Shown here piece by piece: positions 1-8,986 of a stretch of DNA of 64,000 bases. Each line of letters begins with the position of its first letter. Positions within the stretch are counted from its first letter, which is position 1. The notes under the pieces are model-generated. The model did no database searches, was not told where the DNA came from, and saw only the letters and a program-made list of their open reading frames with translations. A program made the position numbers and the translations under genes. Source of the DNA: Phyllobacterium sophorae (lineage in GTDB: Bacteria > Pseudomonadota > Alphaproteobacteria > Rhizobiales > Rhizobiaceae); the NCBI RefSeq assembly GCF_003010965.1, contig NZ_PGGM01000007.1:186001-250000 (forward strand). Direction: 5' to 3'.

Positions 1-554
1 TCGCCGGCGCCGCTCTGGTGGCAGGGCTGGGCGGACGTGAATCCGGCTACTGGCCAGCGTTCGGTCTGATTTATTCCGGCTTCCCATCCATCGCGCTAAC
101 GCTGTTGCGCGGAGATACGGGGGATGGCTTCGCCGCGATTCTCTTTCTCTTCGCGGTCGTATGGGCCACCGACATATTTGCCTACTTCAATGGGCGCGCA
201 CTTGGCGGGCCGAAACTCGCGCCGCGCTTTTCGCCCAACAAGACTTGGTCTGGAGCAATCGGCGGCGCGGCCGCAGGTGTAGCAGCCGGGGTGGCTTGTG
301 CGGCATTCATTACCCCGGCCGGTGGCGTACCCATTCCGCTTGTCGCACTTTTGCTGTCAGTCATCGCGCAGGTTGGTGATCTCGGCGAATCCTGGGTTAA
401 ACGGAAATTTCACGTAAAAGACTCAAGCCAACTTATTCCTGGTCACGGTGGCGTGATGGACCGGGTCGACGGGCTTGTAGCTGCTGCGGCATTGCTATAC
501 GTCATCGGAGCCATTCTGATGACACCAGAAGCGCCCTACGACATTCTTTTCTAG
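1..554 (+). CDS. cdsA: Phosphatidate cytidylyltransferase, C-terminal part
   Basis: The gene enters from the left edge in the frame beginning at base 3; its start lies outside the window. CdsA makes CDP-diacylglycerol from phosphatidate and CTP in the inner membrane, the entry to phospholipid synthesis. Visible are hydrophobic segments and the family signature near the C-terminus, with a PGHGGVMDRVDG block preceded by LGESWVKRKFHVKDS. The ATG at base 18 is internal to a transmembrane region and is not taken as the true start. It sits 23 bp before rseP, the usual cdsA-rseP-bamA order. Confidence 0.93.
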   Translation, partial: AGAALVAGLGGRESGYWPAFGLIYSGFPSIALTLLRGDTGDGFAAILFLFAVVWATDIFAYFNGRALGGPKLAPRFSPNKTWSGAIGGAAAGVAAGVACAAFITPAGGVPIPLVALLLSVIAQVGDLGESWVKRKFHVKDSSQLIPGHGGVMDRVDGLVAAAALLYVIGAILMTPEAPYDILF

Positions 555-577
555 ACGGCTGAGCTTCCGGGGCCCCT

Positions 578-1750
578 ATGGGTCGTTCGATGGTGTTAGG
601 CCCGGAGGATAATTTGACGGATATGCTGCACACCCTGTTCGGTTCGCAAAGCGTGTTGATCGGCACGGTTTTGCCATTTCTTATTGTTCTGACCGTCGTG
701 GTTTTTGTCCATGAGATGGGACACTACCTGGTGGGTCGCTGGTGCGGAATCGGGGTTAAAGCGTTTTCGGTCGGATTTGGTCCGGAGCTCATCGGGTTTA
801 ACGACCGGAGGGGCACGCGCTGGAAGCTTTCGGCGATCCCGCTCGGGGGGTACGTGAAATTCGCCGGCGACGAGGGTGTGACAAGTTCCACATCTTCGCC
901 AACCGAGGCTATGAGTGCGGAAGAGCGTGCGGTTGCCTTCCATACGCAACCTGTCTGGAAACGCGCAGCAACGGTCTTTGCAGGACCAGCGTTCAACATA
1001 CTTCTGACGATAGCTATTTTCTCAGTGTTTTTTGCTCTCTACGGCAAAATGGTCGCTGATCCGATGGTGGCTGAAGTTCGACCCGGCGGGCCAGCGGCGG
1101 TCGCTGGATTCCAGCCAGGTGATCGCTTTGTCAGTGTCGATGGCGACAAGGTTGAAACGTTCTCTGATGTCCAGCGCATCGTTTCTTCGAGAGCCGGCGA
1201 TTCGCTGAATTTCGTCGTGCAGCGCAACGGACAGGAAATCAAGCTGTCCGCAACCCCCGAGCTCATCGAACAAAAAGATCCGCTGGGCAACACGGTAAAG
1301 ATCGCCGTCATCGGTGTTGTGAACAATCAAGAACTCGGAAATTTTCGCCGCATTGAATACGGCCCTGTCGAATCAGTTGTTCAAGCCGTACGTGAAAGCG
1401 GATTTATTATCGCTCGCACGGGGCAGTTTTTCGGCCGGTTTTTCGCGGGTCGCGAAGACAAATGCCAATTGGGTGGTCCGGTCAAGATTGCGACGATGGC
1501 AGGCCAGGCGGCAAGTCAGGGGATCGATTGGTTGATTCAACTGACTGCAATGCTGTCCATCGGCATTGGTTTGCTCAATCTTTTCCCGTTACCGCCGCTT
1601 GATGGTGGCCATCTCATTTTCTATGCGGCGGAAGCTGTCATCGGCAGACCTGTTAGGCCTGCGGTGCAGGAGATCTTCTTCCGTTTCGGGTTCCTGCTGG
1701 TATTGGGCTTCATGGGATTTGTCGTATTCAACGACCTCTTCGCCTGCTAG
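578..1750 (+). CDS. rseP: RIP metalloprotease RseP (site-2 protease)
   Basis: Inner-membrane zinc protease that cuts transmembrane substrates such as anti-sigma factors and remnant signal peptides. The zinc motif HEMGH is at residues 45-49, followed by a GFGP loop, a PDZ domain at about residues 150-220, and the second active-site motif PPLDGGH near the C-terminus. At 390 residues it is normal for alphaproteobacteria. The chosen ATG gives a 15-20 residue leader before the first membrane segment; ATGs at 590 and 623 are possible alternatives. It lies between cdsA and bamA. Confidence 0.95.
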   Translation: MGRSMVLGPEDNLTDMLHTLFGSQSVLIGTVLPFLIVLTVVVFVHEMGHYLVGRWCGIGVKAFSVGFGPELIGFNDRRGTRWKLSAIPLGGYVKFAGDEGVTSSTSSPTEAMSAEERAVAFHTQPVWKRAATVFAGPAFNILLTIAIFSVFFALYGKMVADPMVAEVRPGGPAAVAGFQPGDRFVSVDGDKVETFSDVQRIVSSRAGDSLNFVVQRNGQEIKLSATPELIEQKDPLGNTVKIAVIGVVNNQELGNFRRIEYGPVESVVQAVRESGFIIARTGQFFGRFFAGREDKCQLGGPVKIATMAGQAASQGIDWLIQLTAMLSIGIGLLNLFPLPPLDGGHLIFYAAEAVIGRPVRPAVQEIFFRFGFLLVLGFMGFVVFNDLFAC

Positions 1751-2083
1751 CGCTCAGTTCCAAGCCGGAATCGGTTCTTCGGGCAGAAATCTGCACTGAT
1801 TCAAAATGTTACCGCGTTCGATGCGTGCTCAATCGGGTGGACGTACGCGGTAGCGAGAATATTAAACATTAGTGAAAATTAGAGGCGTGGGCTGGCAAAG
1901 CGATATGATCTGTTTACTATAAGCTTTGAATGGCGTGGCAGGGATGCCACGCTTTCGTGTGAAGTAAACAGTTTTTAACCGTAAGCCTTGCGTGTATGTA
2001 AAAACCGGCTATGACGGTGTGCGAGTAATGCTTAGTCCGGGATCTCGCCCGGGGACAACGAGAAACGAAGGTTCAGAAGGCCT
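1751..2083. other. Long non-coding gap upstream of bamA
   Basis: This 333-bp stretch separates rseP from bamA and contains no convincing gene. It holds a nested inverted-repeat structure at 1910-1976 (separate entry) and a CCGGG/CCCGG hairpin at 2037-2052 about 30 bp before the bamA ATG. The first part, about 1840-1900, is AT-rich and may hold a promoter, but no clear -35/-10 pair could be chosen by eye. Confidence 0.6.
1910..1976 (+). terminator. Nested inverted repeat ending in a T-run
   Basis: The outer arms CTGTTTACT (1910-1918) and AGTAAACAG (1963-1971) are perfectly complementary. They enclose a second perfect stem, GCGTGGCA (1933-1940) with TGCCACGC (1945-1952) around a GGGA tetraloop. 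Five T residues follow the outer arm directly. The structure could terminate rseP transcription, act as a leader attenuator for bamA, or be the 3' end of a small RNA. The sequence alone does not decide. Confidence 0.5.
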
Positions 2084-4453
2084 ATGGCGGCAAGTTCAAA
2101 ATTCGTTGGTGCAGCGTCGGCGCTCGCCATATCAGCGGCTCTTGTGAGTTCCGGTGCAATCGTAACAACGGTAGCAGGGGTGACAGCAGCGCAGGCAGCA
2201 ACAGTAAGCCGCATTGAAGTGCGTGGTAACACACGCGTGGATGCCCAGACGGTCCGCGACAACCTCGGGATTACGCCAGGAAAGCCCTTTTCCAATGCGG
2301 ATATCGATGCAGCCACCAAACGCTTGTTCAACACCGGCCTGTTTGGTGATGTGCGCATCAGCCAGTCCGGCGGTACGTTGATCGTTCAGGTTTCTGAGCA
2401 CCAGGTTGTCAATCAGGTGATCTTCCAGGGCAATAAGAAGATCAAGGATCCCGCGCTTCAGAACGCCGTGCAGTTGAAGCCGCGCGCTGCTTTTGATCAA
2501 GCCACGCTTGATTCCGATGTTGAGGCCGTCCGTGCGGCTTACGGCAATATCGGTCGCAGCGATGCAACAGTGACCGGTCGCACCATGGATCTGGGCGAGG
2601 GGCGCGTTAACGTCGTCTTCGATATCAATGAAGGCGACCGCACCAAGATTGCCAAGATTAATTTCGTCGGAAATCAGGCCTTCGGCAATCGCCGATTGAG
2701 TGATGTTATTTCGACCAAGCGTTCCAATCCTCTTTCCTGGCTGACCCGTAACGACGTTTACAGCGAAGATCGCTTGCGCGCTGATGAAGAGGCGCTGCGT
2801 CGGTTCTACTACAACAGGGGCTATGCGGATTTCAGGGTCGTGTCGTCGACTGCTGATCTTGATCCCGCAACAAACGATTATACGATCACCATCACAGTTG
2901 AAGAGGGTGAAAAGTATACGTTCGGCGGCGTTCAGATCGAAAGCTCTGTTGAGGGTGTTGATACTTCCCAGTTGAATGGTCTTGTCGAGACCAGGGAAGG
3001 CGCGACCTACAGCGCCAAGGAAGTCGAAGATTCAATCATCAAGGTTTCTGAGAAAGTTGCCGGTCAAGGCTATGCTTTTGCGAAGGTAGAGCCGCGCGGC
3101 GACCGCAATTTCGAGAATCATACTATTTCGGTCGTCTATGCGATTGATCAGGGGCCACGCGCCTATGTTGAGCGAATTGAAATTCGCGGCAACGAAAAGA
3201 CCCGTGATTTCGTTATCCGCCGTGAATTCGATGTGAGCGAGGGTGACGCCTTCAATCAGGTGTTGATCCAGCGTGCCAAGCGCCGCCTCGAACGGCTGGA
3301 TTTCTTCCAGACTGTCAATATTTCAACTGCGCCGGGTTCTCAGCCGGACCAGGTCGTCCTCGTCGTGGACGTTATAGAGAAGTCGACTGGTGAATTCTCG
3401 ATCGGCGGTGGTTATACGACCGGCGGCGAAACTCCGGGACCAACCGTTGAAGGGTCGATTACCGAGCGCAACTTCCTTGGCCGTGGTCAATATGTGCGCC
3501 TTGCGGCGGGTGGTGGCCTCGATAACAACCGTTCCTACTCGCTCTCGTTCACCGAGCCTTATTTCCTTGGTCAGCGTATCTCCGCCGGCTTCGACATTTA
3601 CAAGCGTCAGTCAGGTGTTAGCGACAAATACGAGACTGATTTGACAGGTGGAACGATTCGTTTCGGGCTGCCAATCACCGAAGCGTTGACTGCAAGCATC
3701 GCATACAACCTCACGCAGGAAGAGTATGACATCGATGACGAAGCAAAGCTTCCGAATGGCGAACCGGATCCTGCCGAAATCTCACAAGCGTATATTGATG
3801 CGGCCGAGGAGAGCCCGTGGATCAAGTCATCGGTCAGTTGGGGTCTGACCTACAATACGATCGATGACACAAAGAACCCGCACGATGGTCTCTTTGGCAA
3901 GTTTTTCCAGGAATATGCTGGTATCGGCGGTGATGCCAACTTCTTGAAGACGACCTTCAAGGGCCAGTATTACAAGACATTGTCCGAAGAGATGGACATT
4001 GTTGGTTTGATCGGCGTTGGTGCTGGTCATATCACCGGTTTCGGCGACGAAGATCTGCGCGTATTTGACTTGTTCAAGAACAATACGGAAATGATCCGCG
4101 GCTTCAGGTATGCCGGTATCGGTCCTCGCGATCTTAGCGTTGAAGATAGCAAGGGAAGCTTCCTCGGCGGTACGACCTACTTCAGTGCCTCGACTGAAGC
4201 GCAATTCCCGATGCCTGTAATTCCTGAAAGTCTTGGCATTCGCGGGGCATTTTTTGCGGACGCCGCGAGCCTGTTTGGAAACGATCTACCGGAAGCGTCC
4301 AACACAGATATGGAGTGGCGCATGTCGGTCGGCGCAAGTATCATGTGGGCATCACCGTTCGGACCCCTGCGCTTCGACTATGCTCAGCCAGTCGTGAAAG
4401 AAGACGGTGATCAGGTCCAGAATTTCAACTTCGGTATATCGAGCAAATTCTGA
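2084..4453 (+). CDS. bamA: Outer-membrane assembly factor BamA
   Basis: Core of the BAM machine, which inserts beta-barrel proteins into the outer membrane. An N-terminal signal peptide ends near AQAA at about residue 38. Five POTRA domains follow to about residue 430 (first repeat begins SRIEVRGNTRVD), then a C-terminal beta-barrel with the conserved MIRGFR loop motif. The protein ends in phenylalanine (GISSKF), the usual barrel signal. At 789 residues it is a normal length. A Shine-Dalgarno-like AGAAGG is just upstream of the ATG. It is followed by lpxD after a 54-bp gap containing a GC-rich hairpin. Confidence 0.97.
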   Translation: MAASSKFVGAASALAISAALVSSGAIVTTVAGVTAAQAATVSRIEVRGNTRVDAQTVRDNLGITPGKPFSNADIDAATKRLFNTGLFGDVRISQSGGTLIVQVSEHQVVNQVIFQGNKKIKDPALQNAVQLKPRAAFDQATLDSDVEAVRAAYGNIGRSDATVTGRTMDLGEGRVNVVFDINEGDRTKIAKINFVGNQAFGNRRLSDVISTKRSNPLSWLTRNDVYSEDRLRADEEALRRFYYNRGYADFRVVSSTADLDPATNDYTITITVEEGEKYTFGGVQIESSVEGVDTSQLNGLVETREGATYSAKEVEDSIIKVSEKVAGQGYAFAKVEPRGDRNFENHTISVVYAIDQGPRAYVERIEIRGNEKTRDFVIRREFDVSEGDAFNQVLIQRAKRRLERLDFFQTVNISTAPGSQPDQVVLVVDVIEKSTGEFSIGGGYTTGGETPGPTVEGSITERNFLGRGQYVRLAAGGGLDNNRSYSLSFTEPYFLGQRISAGFDIYKRQSGVSDKYETDLTGGTIRFGLPITEALTASIAYNLTQEEYDIDDEAKLPNGEPDPAEISQAYIDAAEESPWIKSSVSWGLTYNTIDDTKNPHDGLFGKFFQEYAGIGGDANFLKTTFKGQYYKTLSEEMDIVGLIGVGAGHITGFGDEDLRVFDLFKNNTEMIRGFRYAGIGPRDLSVEDSKGSFLGGTTYFSASTEAQFPMPVIPESLGIRGAFFADAASLFGNDLPEASNTDMEWRMSVGASIMWASPFGPLRFDYAQPVVKEDGDQVQNFNFGISSKF

Positions 4454-4465
4454 TAGATTGCTGAC

Positions 4466-4496
4466 CTCCCGGGGGGAGCAAGTTTCCCCGGGGGAG
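4466..4496 (+). repeat. GC-rich hairpin between bamA and lpxD
   Basis: Arms CTCCCGGGGGGA (4466-4477) and TCCCCGGGGGAG (4485-4496) pair as two 5-bp blocks separated by two G-G mismatches, around a 7-nt loop. There is no T-run afterwards. The hairpin sits 12 bp before the lpxD ATG, so it may be a processing or attenuation element, or protect the 3' end of bamA mRNA. Confidence 0.45.
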
Positions 4497-4507
4497 AAAG
4501 TTAGTCG

Positions 4508-5563
4508 ATGGCCGATCCGATCTTCTATGAGCCACTGCTTAATGTGACTATTGGTCAGATCGCCGATCTGACCAATGGCGTCCTTGTGGACAGTTCCCTG
4601 GCAAATCGGCCAGTAGCGCGATTAGCCTCACTCTCGGACGCGGGTCCCGATGCGCTTGTCTTTATTGAAGGCAAGAAGCACGCGCAGGACCTTGGCAGCT
4701 TAAAGGCGGCTGGTGTTCTTTGTACCGATGAGGTCAAGTCGAACATCCCGAAAAATGTAGCTATCATCATCACCAGGCACCCGCAGCAGGATTTTGCTGC
4801 CATCGGCCGTGCACTCTATCCCAATGCGGTCAATGCGCATTTGTGGAGTGGTCAGACCGGCATCTCAAACCACGCAATTGTACACGCATCGGCCGAGATC
4901 GAAGATGGCGTAACGATTGAGCCAGGTGCGATCATCGGCAGCAATGTGTCCATTGGATCGGGGACTGTAATTGCAGCCAATGTTGTCATCGGCAATGGCT
5001 GCAAGATTGGCCGCGATTGCTACGTGGCGCCAAACTCGTCGATACAATATGCGTTCCTCGGCAATCGCGTGCTGTTGCATCCAGGTGTGCGGATTGGCCA
5101 GGACGGTTTTGGTTATGTGCCTGGCAAGGCCGGGTTGGATAAGATGCCCCAACTTGGTCGCGTGATTATTCAGGACAACGTCGAAATCGGCGCCAACACC
5201 ACAGTCGATCGCGGTGCCTTGGCCGATACTATCATCGGCGAAGGCACGAAAATCGACAACCTTGTGCAAATTGCCCACAATGTAAGGATTGGCCGGCATT
5301 GCGTTATTGCTGCTCAGTGTGGCATTTCGGGCAGCGTTGTTCTGGGTGATATGACGATGCTTGGAGGAAGTGTCGGCATCAAGGATCATGTCAACATCGG
5401 ATCACGCGTCGAAATCGCGGCGGCGAGTGGTGTAATGAACGATATTCCGGATGGTGAAAGATGGGCGGGTGCGCCTGCGCAGCCATTCAAGCAATGGTTC
5501 CGTGAGATCGCGAGCGTGCGCGCGATGACCCGAACCAAGAAGGAGAGCAGTACAGATGAGTGA
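4508..5563 (+). CDS. lpxD: UDP-3-O-acylglucosamine N-acyltransferase
   Basis: Third step of lipid A synthesis: adds the N-linked hydroxyacyl chain to UDP-3-O-acylglucosamine, using acyl-ACP. An N-terminal uridine-binding domain covers about residues 1-110. Many hexapeptide repeats follow (for example the [13 protein letters not shown] stretch), forming a left-handed beta-helix, with the catalytic-histidine region QIAHNVRIG at about residue 255. At 351 residues it is typical. Its end overlaps fabZ by 8 bp, showing translational coupling in the lpxD-fabZ-lpxA-lpxI-lpxB operon. Confidence 0.96.
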   Translation: MADPIFYEPLLNVTIGQIADLTNGVLVDSSLANRPVARLASLSDAGPDALVFIEGKKHAQDLGSLKAAGVLCTDEVKSNIPKNVAIIITRHPQQDFAAIGRALYPNAVNAHLWSGQTGISNHAIVHASAEIEDGVTIEPGAIIGSNVSIGSGTVIAANVVIGNGCKIGRDCYVAPNSSIQYAFLGNRVLLHPGVRIGQDGFGYVPGKAGLDKMPQLGRVIIQDNVEIGANTTVDRGALADTIIGEGTKIDNLVQIAHNVRIGRHCVIAAQCGISGSVVLGDMTMLGGSVGIKDHVNIGSRVEIAAASGVMNDIPDGERWAGAPAQPFKQWFREIASVRAMTRTKKESSTDE

Positions 5564-6041
5564 CAATGTGCAAGCCGACACCCTTGGCGTCGCGGATATC
5601 CAGAAAATTCTGGCGAATCTGCCACATCGTTATCCTTTCCTTCTGATCGACCGTATCGTGGATATTGATCGCGATGTCTCAGCGACAGGCATCAAGAATG
5701 TTTCGATCAATGAGCCGCATTTCGCCGGTCATTTCCCGGAACTGCCGATCATGCCGGGCGTGCTGATCATCGAGGCGATGGCGCAGACAGCTGGTGCGAT
5801 CGTTCTCTTCCACAATGGCAGCGGCAAGCCGGGCAAAGTTTTTTTCATGACCATCGATAATGCCAAGTTCAGAAAGCCTGTCGTGCCGGGCGATCAGCTC
5901 AAACTGCGGGTGACGAAACTGAAGCAACGCGGCAACATTCATAAATATGGCTGTATTGCCGAAGTTGATGGCGTCAAAGTCGCAGAAGCCGAAGTCGCTG
6001 CAATGGTTAGCTTTCCCGATGAAGATGAGACTGGGGCCTGA
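5556..6041 (+). CDS. fabZ: 3-hydroxyacyl-ACP dehydratase FabZ
   Basis: Removes water from 3-hydroxyacyl-ACP in fatty-acid elongation. It competes with LpxA and LpxD for hydroxyacyl-ACP, which explains its place in this operon. The hot-dog fold active site is seen as the PHFAGHFPE motif followed by [12 protein letters not shown], giving the catalytic His and Glu. At 161 residues it is a normal length. The start codon overlaps the end of lpxD, and its stop shares one base with the lpxA start. Confidence 0.96.
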   Translation: MSDNVQADTLGVADIQKILANLPHRYPFLLIDRIVDIDRDVSATGIKNVSINEPHFAGHFPELPIMPGVLIIEAMAQTAGAIVLFHNGSGKPGKVFFMTIDNAKFRKPVVPGDQLKLRVTKLKQRGNIHKYGCIAEVDGVKVAEAEVAAMVSFPDEDETGA

Positions 6042-6874
6042 TGTCCGTTACCAGCATTCACCCAACGTCCATTGTCGAACAGGGCGCGAAAATCGGGAAT
6101 GGAGTCAGCATCGGCCCGTTTTGCCATGTGGGTTCGGAAGCCGTCATTGGTGACGATGTTGTTCTGATCAGCCACGTGGTTATCATGGGCCCGACCACTC
6201 TTGGCAGCGGCTCGAAGGTCTATCCGAATGCCGTCCTCGGCGGTGATCCACAGAACACCAAGCACAAGGGTGGTCATACGACCCTGGTCATTGGCAAGAA
6301 TTGCATGATCCGCGAGGGCGTCACCATGCATCGCGGCACTGATGGCAGCCGGGGCGAAACAACGGTTGGTGACAATTGCATGTTCCTTGCTTATGCGCAT
6401 GTGGCTCATGATTGCGTGATTGGAGATAACGTCACCTTCTCTAACAATGTGATGATTGGCGGCCATGTCACCGTCGGCAATAATGTTATCATCGGCGGTG
6501 GAGCAGCCATTCACCAGTTTACGCGGGTTGGCCATCATGCCTTTATCGGTGGACTTGCTGCCCTTGCGCACGATCTCATTCCGTATGGCATGGCCATCGG
6601 AAATCATGCCTATCTTGGTGGCCTGAACATCGTAGGCATGAAACGTTCGGGCATGGCGCGGCCGGAAATCCACAATCTCCGCCACGCTGTTCGCATGCTG
6701 TTCGATCGCACAAAGCCGATTAAGGTTCGAGCGGAAGATGTTCGTATTTCGTACGTAGAATCCGCGGCGGTGGCGGATCTGATCGGGTTTATTACCACTG
6801 ATACAAAGCGGGCATATTGCACGCCGCCACTCGATTCAGCCATCGAGATCAGTGACAGTGACGACAAGAGCTAA
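6041..6874 (+). CDS. lpxA: UDP-N-acetylglucosamine O-acyltransferase
   Basis: First step of lipid A synthesis: transfers a hydroxyacyl chain from ACP to UDP-GlcNAc. Hexapeptide repeats run from about residue 5 to 190, with the catalytic-histidine segment YAHVAHDCVIGDN at about residues 118-130. A helical C-terminal domain follows (about 195-277). At 277 residues it is close to the usual 262-278. It overlaps fabZ by one base and lpxI by 23 bases. Confidence 0.96.
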   Translation: MSVTSIHPTSIVEQGAKIGNGVSIGPFCHVGSEAVIGDDVVLISHVVIMGPTTLGSGSKVYPNAVLGGDPQNTKHKGGHTTLVIGKNCMIREGVTMHRGTDGSRGETTVGDNCMFLAYAHVAHDCVIGDNVTFSNNVMIGGHVTVGNNVIIGGGAAIHQFTRVGHHAFIGGLAALAHDLIPYGMAIGNHAYLGGLNIVGMKRSGMARPEIHNLRHAVRMLFDRTKPIKVRAEDVRISYVESAAVADLIGFITTDTKRAYCTPPLDSAIEISDSDDKS

Positions 6875-7760
6875 GCCAGCCAAGGTAACGAATCCGCATC
6901 CTGCCATTGCGGGCCGCACGGCAATTGTCGCAGGCAATGGACTACTACCCGTGGCTGTCGCCGAAAGCTTGCGGCAAAAGGGTGGCAATCCGCTAATCGT
7001 TGCGATCAAGGGTGAAGCTGAGCCAGCGCTCTATGCGGGCGAACATGCCGAGATTTCCATCGTGGAGCTTGGCGGTCTTGTCAAAATACTGAAGGCAGAA
7101 GGCATTTCGAATGTTGTGCTGGCCGGCGGTATTCGTCATCGGCCAGAATTCCGTGCAGCACTTAGGCCCGGTAATGGCAATCTGGTCGCGCTTTACCGCT
7201 TCCTGCGCGCTTTTCGACTTGGAGATGACGGACTCTTGCGCGCGGTAATCTCAACAATCGAATCCTATGGTTTCCGGGTGCTGGGTGCACACGAGGTTGT
7301 TCCTGATATTCTTGCGCCCGCGCCTGGCACCATAACGCGCAAACGCGCCGATCCGGACAGTGTCGCAAATATGCGGGCCGCACGAGAAGCCGCTGTCATG
7401 ATCGGTTCCCTCGACATTGGTCAAGCGGCGATTGCAGTGGGTGGGCGCGTTGTGGCGCTGGAAGGCGTTGAAGGCACTGACGCGATGCTGCAGCGTGTGG
7501 CGGAATTGCGGTCGACCAAACGCATCAATCGCAAGGGCGGGGTCCTTGTGAAATGCGCCAAGCCACAACAGGAGGTACGTGCCGACTTGCCTGCCATAGG
7601 CGTCAGCACAGTTGAGAACGCCGTTGCCGCGGGGTTGAAAGGTATTGCCATCGAATCTGACCGTACGTTGATCCTCGGCTACGCAGAAACCGTTGCCGCA
7701 GCTAACGAGGCGGGGCTGTTTATCGAGACGTTTGAGCACGAGGCATCAAATGGCTGCTGA
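6852..7760 (+). CDS. lpxI: UDP-2,3-diacylglucosamine pyrophosphatase LpxI
   Basis: Hydrolyses UDP-2,3-diacylglucosamine to lipid X. LpxI replaces LpxH in most alphaproteobacteria. The DUF1009 family pattern is visible: an N-terminal IVAGNGLLPVAVAE segment, the GGIRHRPEFRA region, and a C-terminal catalytic domain with EGTDAMLQR and KGGVLVK motifs. The start chosen is a GTG inside the end of lpxA; a second GTG two codons later is possible. At 302 residues it is slightly longer than many homologs. It overlaps lpxB by 11 bp. Confidence 0.92.
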   Translation: MTVTTRAKPAKVTNPHPAIAGRTAIVAGNGLLPVAVAESLRQKGGNPLIVAIKGEAEPALYAGEHAEISIVELGGLVKILKAEGISNVVLAGGIRHRPEFRAALRPGNGNLVALYRFLRAFRLGDDGLLRAVISTIESYGFRVLGAHEVVPDILAPAPGTITRKRADPDSVANMRAAREAAVMIGSLDIGQAAIAVGGRVVALEGVEGTDAMLQRVAELRSTKRINRKGGVLVKCAKPQQEVRADLPAIGVSTVENAVAAGLKGIAIESDRTLILGYAETVAAANEAGLFIETFEHEASNGC

Positions 7761-8931
7761 AATGCCATTGCGGCTTGCGATTGTCACCGGCGAAGAGTCA
7801 GGAGATCTGCTCGGCGCAGATCTGGTTCAATCACTTCGACGGCAATATGCGGGTGATGTCACTCTCACGGGCCTGGGAGGCGAGCATCTTGCGGCGCTCG
7901 GGCTCGATAGTCCTTTCGACCAGCATGAAATCGCTCTCGTCGGTTTGAGCGCTGTCGTTCGCAAACTGCCCCGCCTCATTCGCCGTATTTCAGAGCTCTC
8001 CAGTGCCATCGTCGCGGCAAAGCCTGATTGTCTGGTGATAATCGATAGCCCGGATTTCACGCACCGTGTGGCCCGCAAGGTGAGGGTGGCCGACCCTTCG
8101 ATCCCGATCATCAACTATATCAGCCCCTCCGTATGGGCATGGAGGCCGGAACGTGCCAAGGCCATGCGCGCCTATATCGACCATGTGCTGGCGATACTGC
8201 CCTTCGAAGTGCAAGCGCTGAAAGATCTGGACGGGCCATCCGCCACCTATGTCGGGCACAGGCTTGTTTCGCACGCACCACTTCTCGAGGCAGCGAAGAT
8301 AAACCGCGCTCGCGATGCCAGCTTGGGCAATCGCGAAGTCAAAAACCTCGTGGTTTTGCCTGGGTCACGCCAATCGGAAATCACTAGCCTTGCTGAGCCA
8401 TTCGGCGAGACGATCGATCTTCTTGCAAGCCGTGGTAACCGGTTCAATGTCACCTTGCCAACATTGCCAAAGGTTGAACCGCTTGTCAGACAATTGACCG
8501 CCGGCTGGAAAGTGCAGCCTCGTATTGTTGTCGGCGAAGCGGAACGACTGCATGCTTTTGCCGAAGCGGATGCTGCGCTCGCGGCCTCCGGAACTGTATC
8601 GCTGGAGTTGGCTCTTGCCCGCATTCCCACAGTCCTATCCTACAAGCCAGACTGGCTGGCCCGGACCTTCTTGGCACCGCGCATTACGATCTGGAGTGCT
8701 GCGCTTCCCAACATCATTGCTGATGAACCGGTCGTTCCAGAATATTTCAACATATTCGTGCGCGCCGGGTCGCTCGCCCGGCAGATCGAGCAACTGTTCG
8801 TTCCAGGCCATCGACGCAGTGCACAGCTTGAAAGTTTCGATAAAATTGCCAAGGTGATGCAGACCGAGCGGCCGGCTGGTGCAATCGCAGCAGAAAAAGT
8901 GCTTGAGCTGGTGCAATCGAAGCGGCGTTGA
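7750..8931 (+). CDS. lpxB: Lipid-A-disaccharide synthase
   Basis: Glycosyltransferase joining lipid X to UDP-2,3-diacylglucosamine to make the tetraacyl disaccharide. It begins PLRLAIVTGEESGDLLGADL, with the SGD motif typical of LpxB. Further motifs are the ISPSVWAWRPERAK block, the LPGSRQSEI loop and the AASGTVSLELA nucleotide-sugar site. The open frame extends upstream to 7693, but the ATG at 7750 gives the family length (393 residues) and a short coupled overlap with lpxI. It closes the lipid A operon and is followed by a strong terminator. Confidence 0.95.
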   Translation: MAAEMPLRLAIVTGEESGDLLGADLVQSLRRQYAGDVTLTGLGGEHLAALGLDSPFDQHEIALVGLSAVVRKLPRLIRRISELSSAIVAAKPDCLVIIDSPDFTHRVARKVRVADPSIPIINYISPSVWAWRPERAKAMRAYIDHVLAILPFEVQALKDLDGPSATYVGHRLVSHAPLLEAAKINRARDASLGNREVKNLVVLPGSRQSEITSLAEPFGETIDLLASRGNRFNVTLPTLPKVEPLVRQLTAGWKVQPRIVVGEAERLHAFAEADAALAASGTVSLELALARIPTVLSYKPDWLARTFLAPRITIWSAALPNIIADEPVVPEYFNIFVRAGSLARQIEQLFVPGHRRSAQLESFDKIAKVMQTERPAGAIAAEKVLELVQSKRR

Positions 8932-8939
8932 TCTACCAA

Positions 8940-8967
8940 CAAAAAAGGCGCCCTGTGGGCGCCTGTT
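8940..8967. terminator. Bidirectional terminator between lpxB and gltA
   Basis: A perfect 7-bp stem, GGCGCCC (8947-8953) and GGGCGCC (8957-8963), surrounds a TGT loop. A run of A precedes it and TGTTTTG follows it. Transcripts on both strands would end in a U-rich tail, fitting convergent lpxB (plus) and gltA (minus). Confidence 0.85.
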
Positions 8968-8986
8968 TTGTGGTTTGGGATGGCGA

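Noticed and set aside
18..554. Taking the ATG at 18 as the start of cdsA
   Set aside because: The frame is open to the left edge and the ATG falls within a membrane segment; the full gene is longer than the visible part.
3827..4204. Long antisense frames opposite bamA, lpxA, gltX, pyrG, lpdA and other genes
   Set aside because: They mirror high-GC codon bias of real genes, have no family pattern and no ribosome sites.
7693..7749. Upstream extension of lpxB to 7693
   Set aside because: The extra 19 residues do not match the family and overlap lpxI by 68 bp; the ATG at 7750 fits better.
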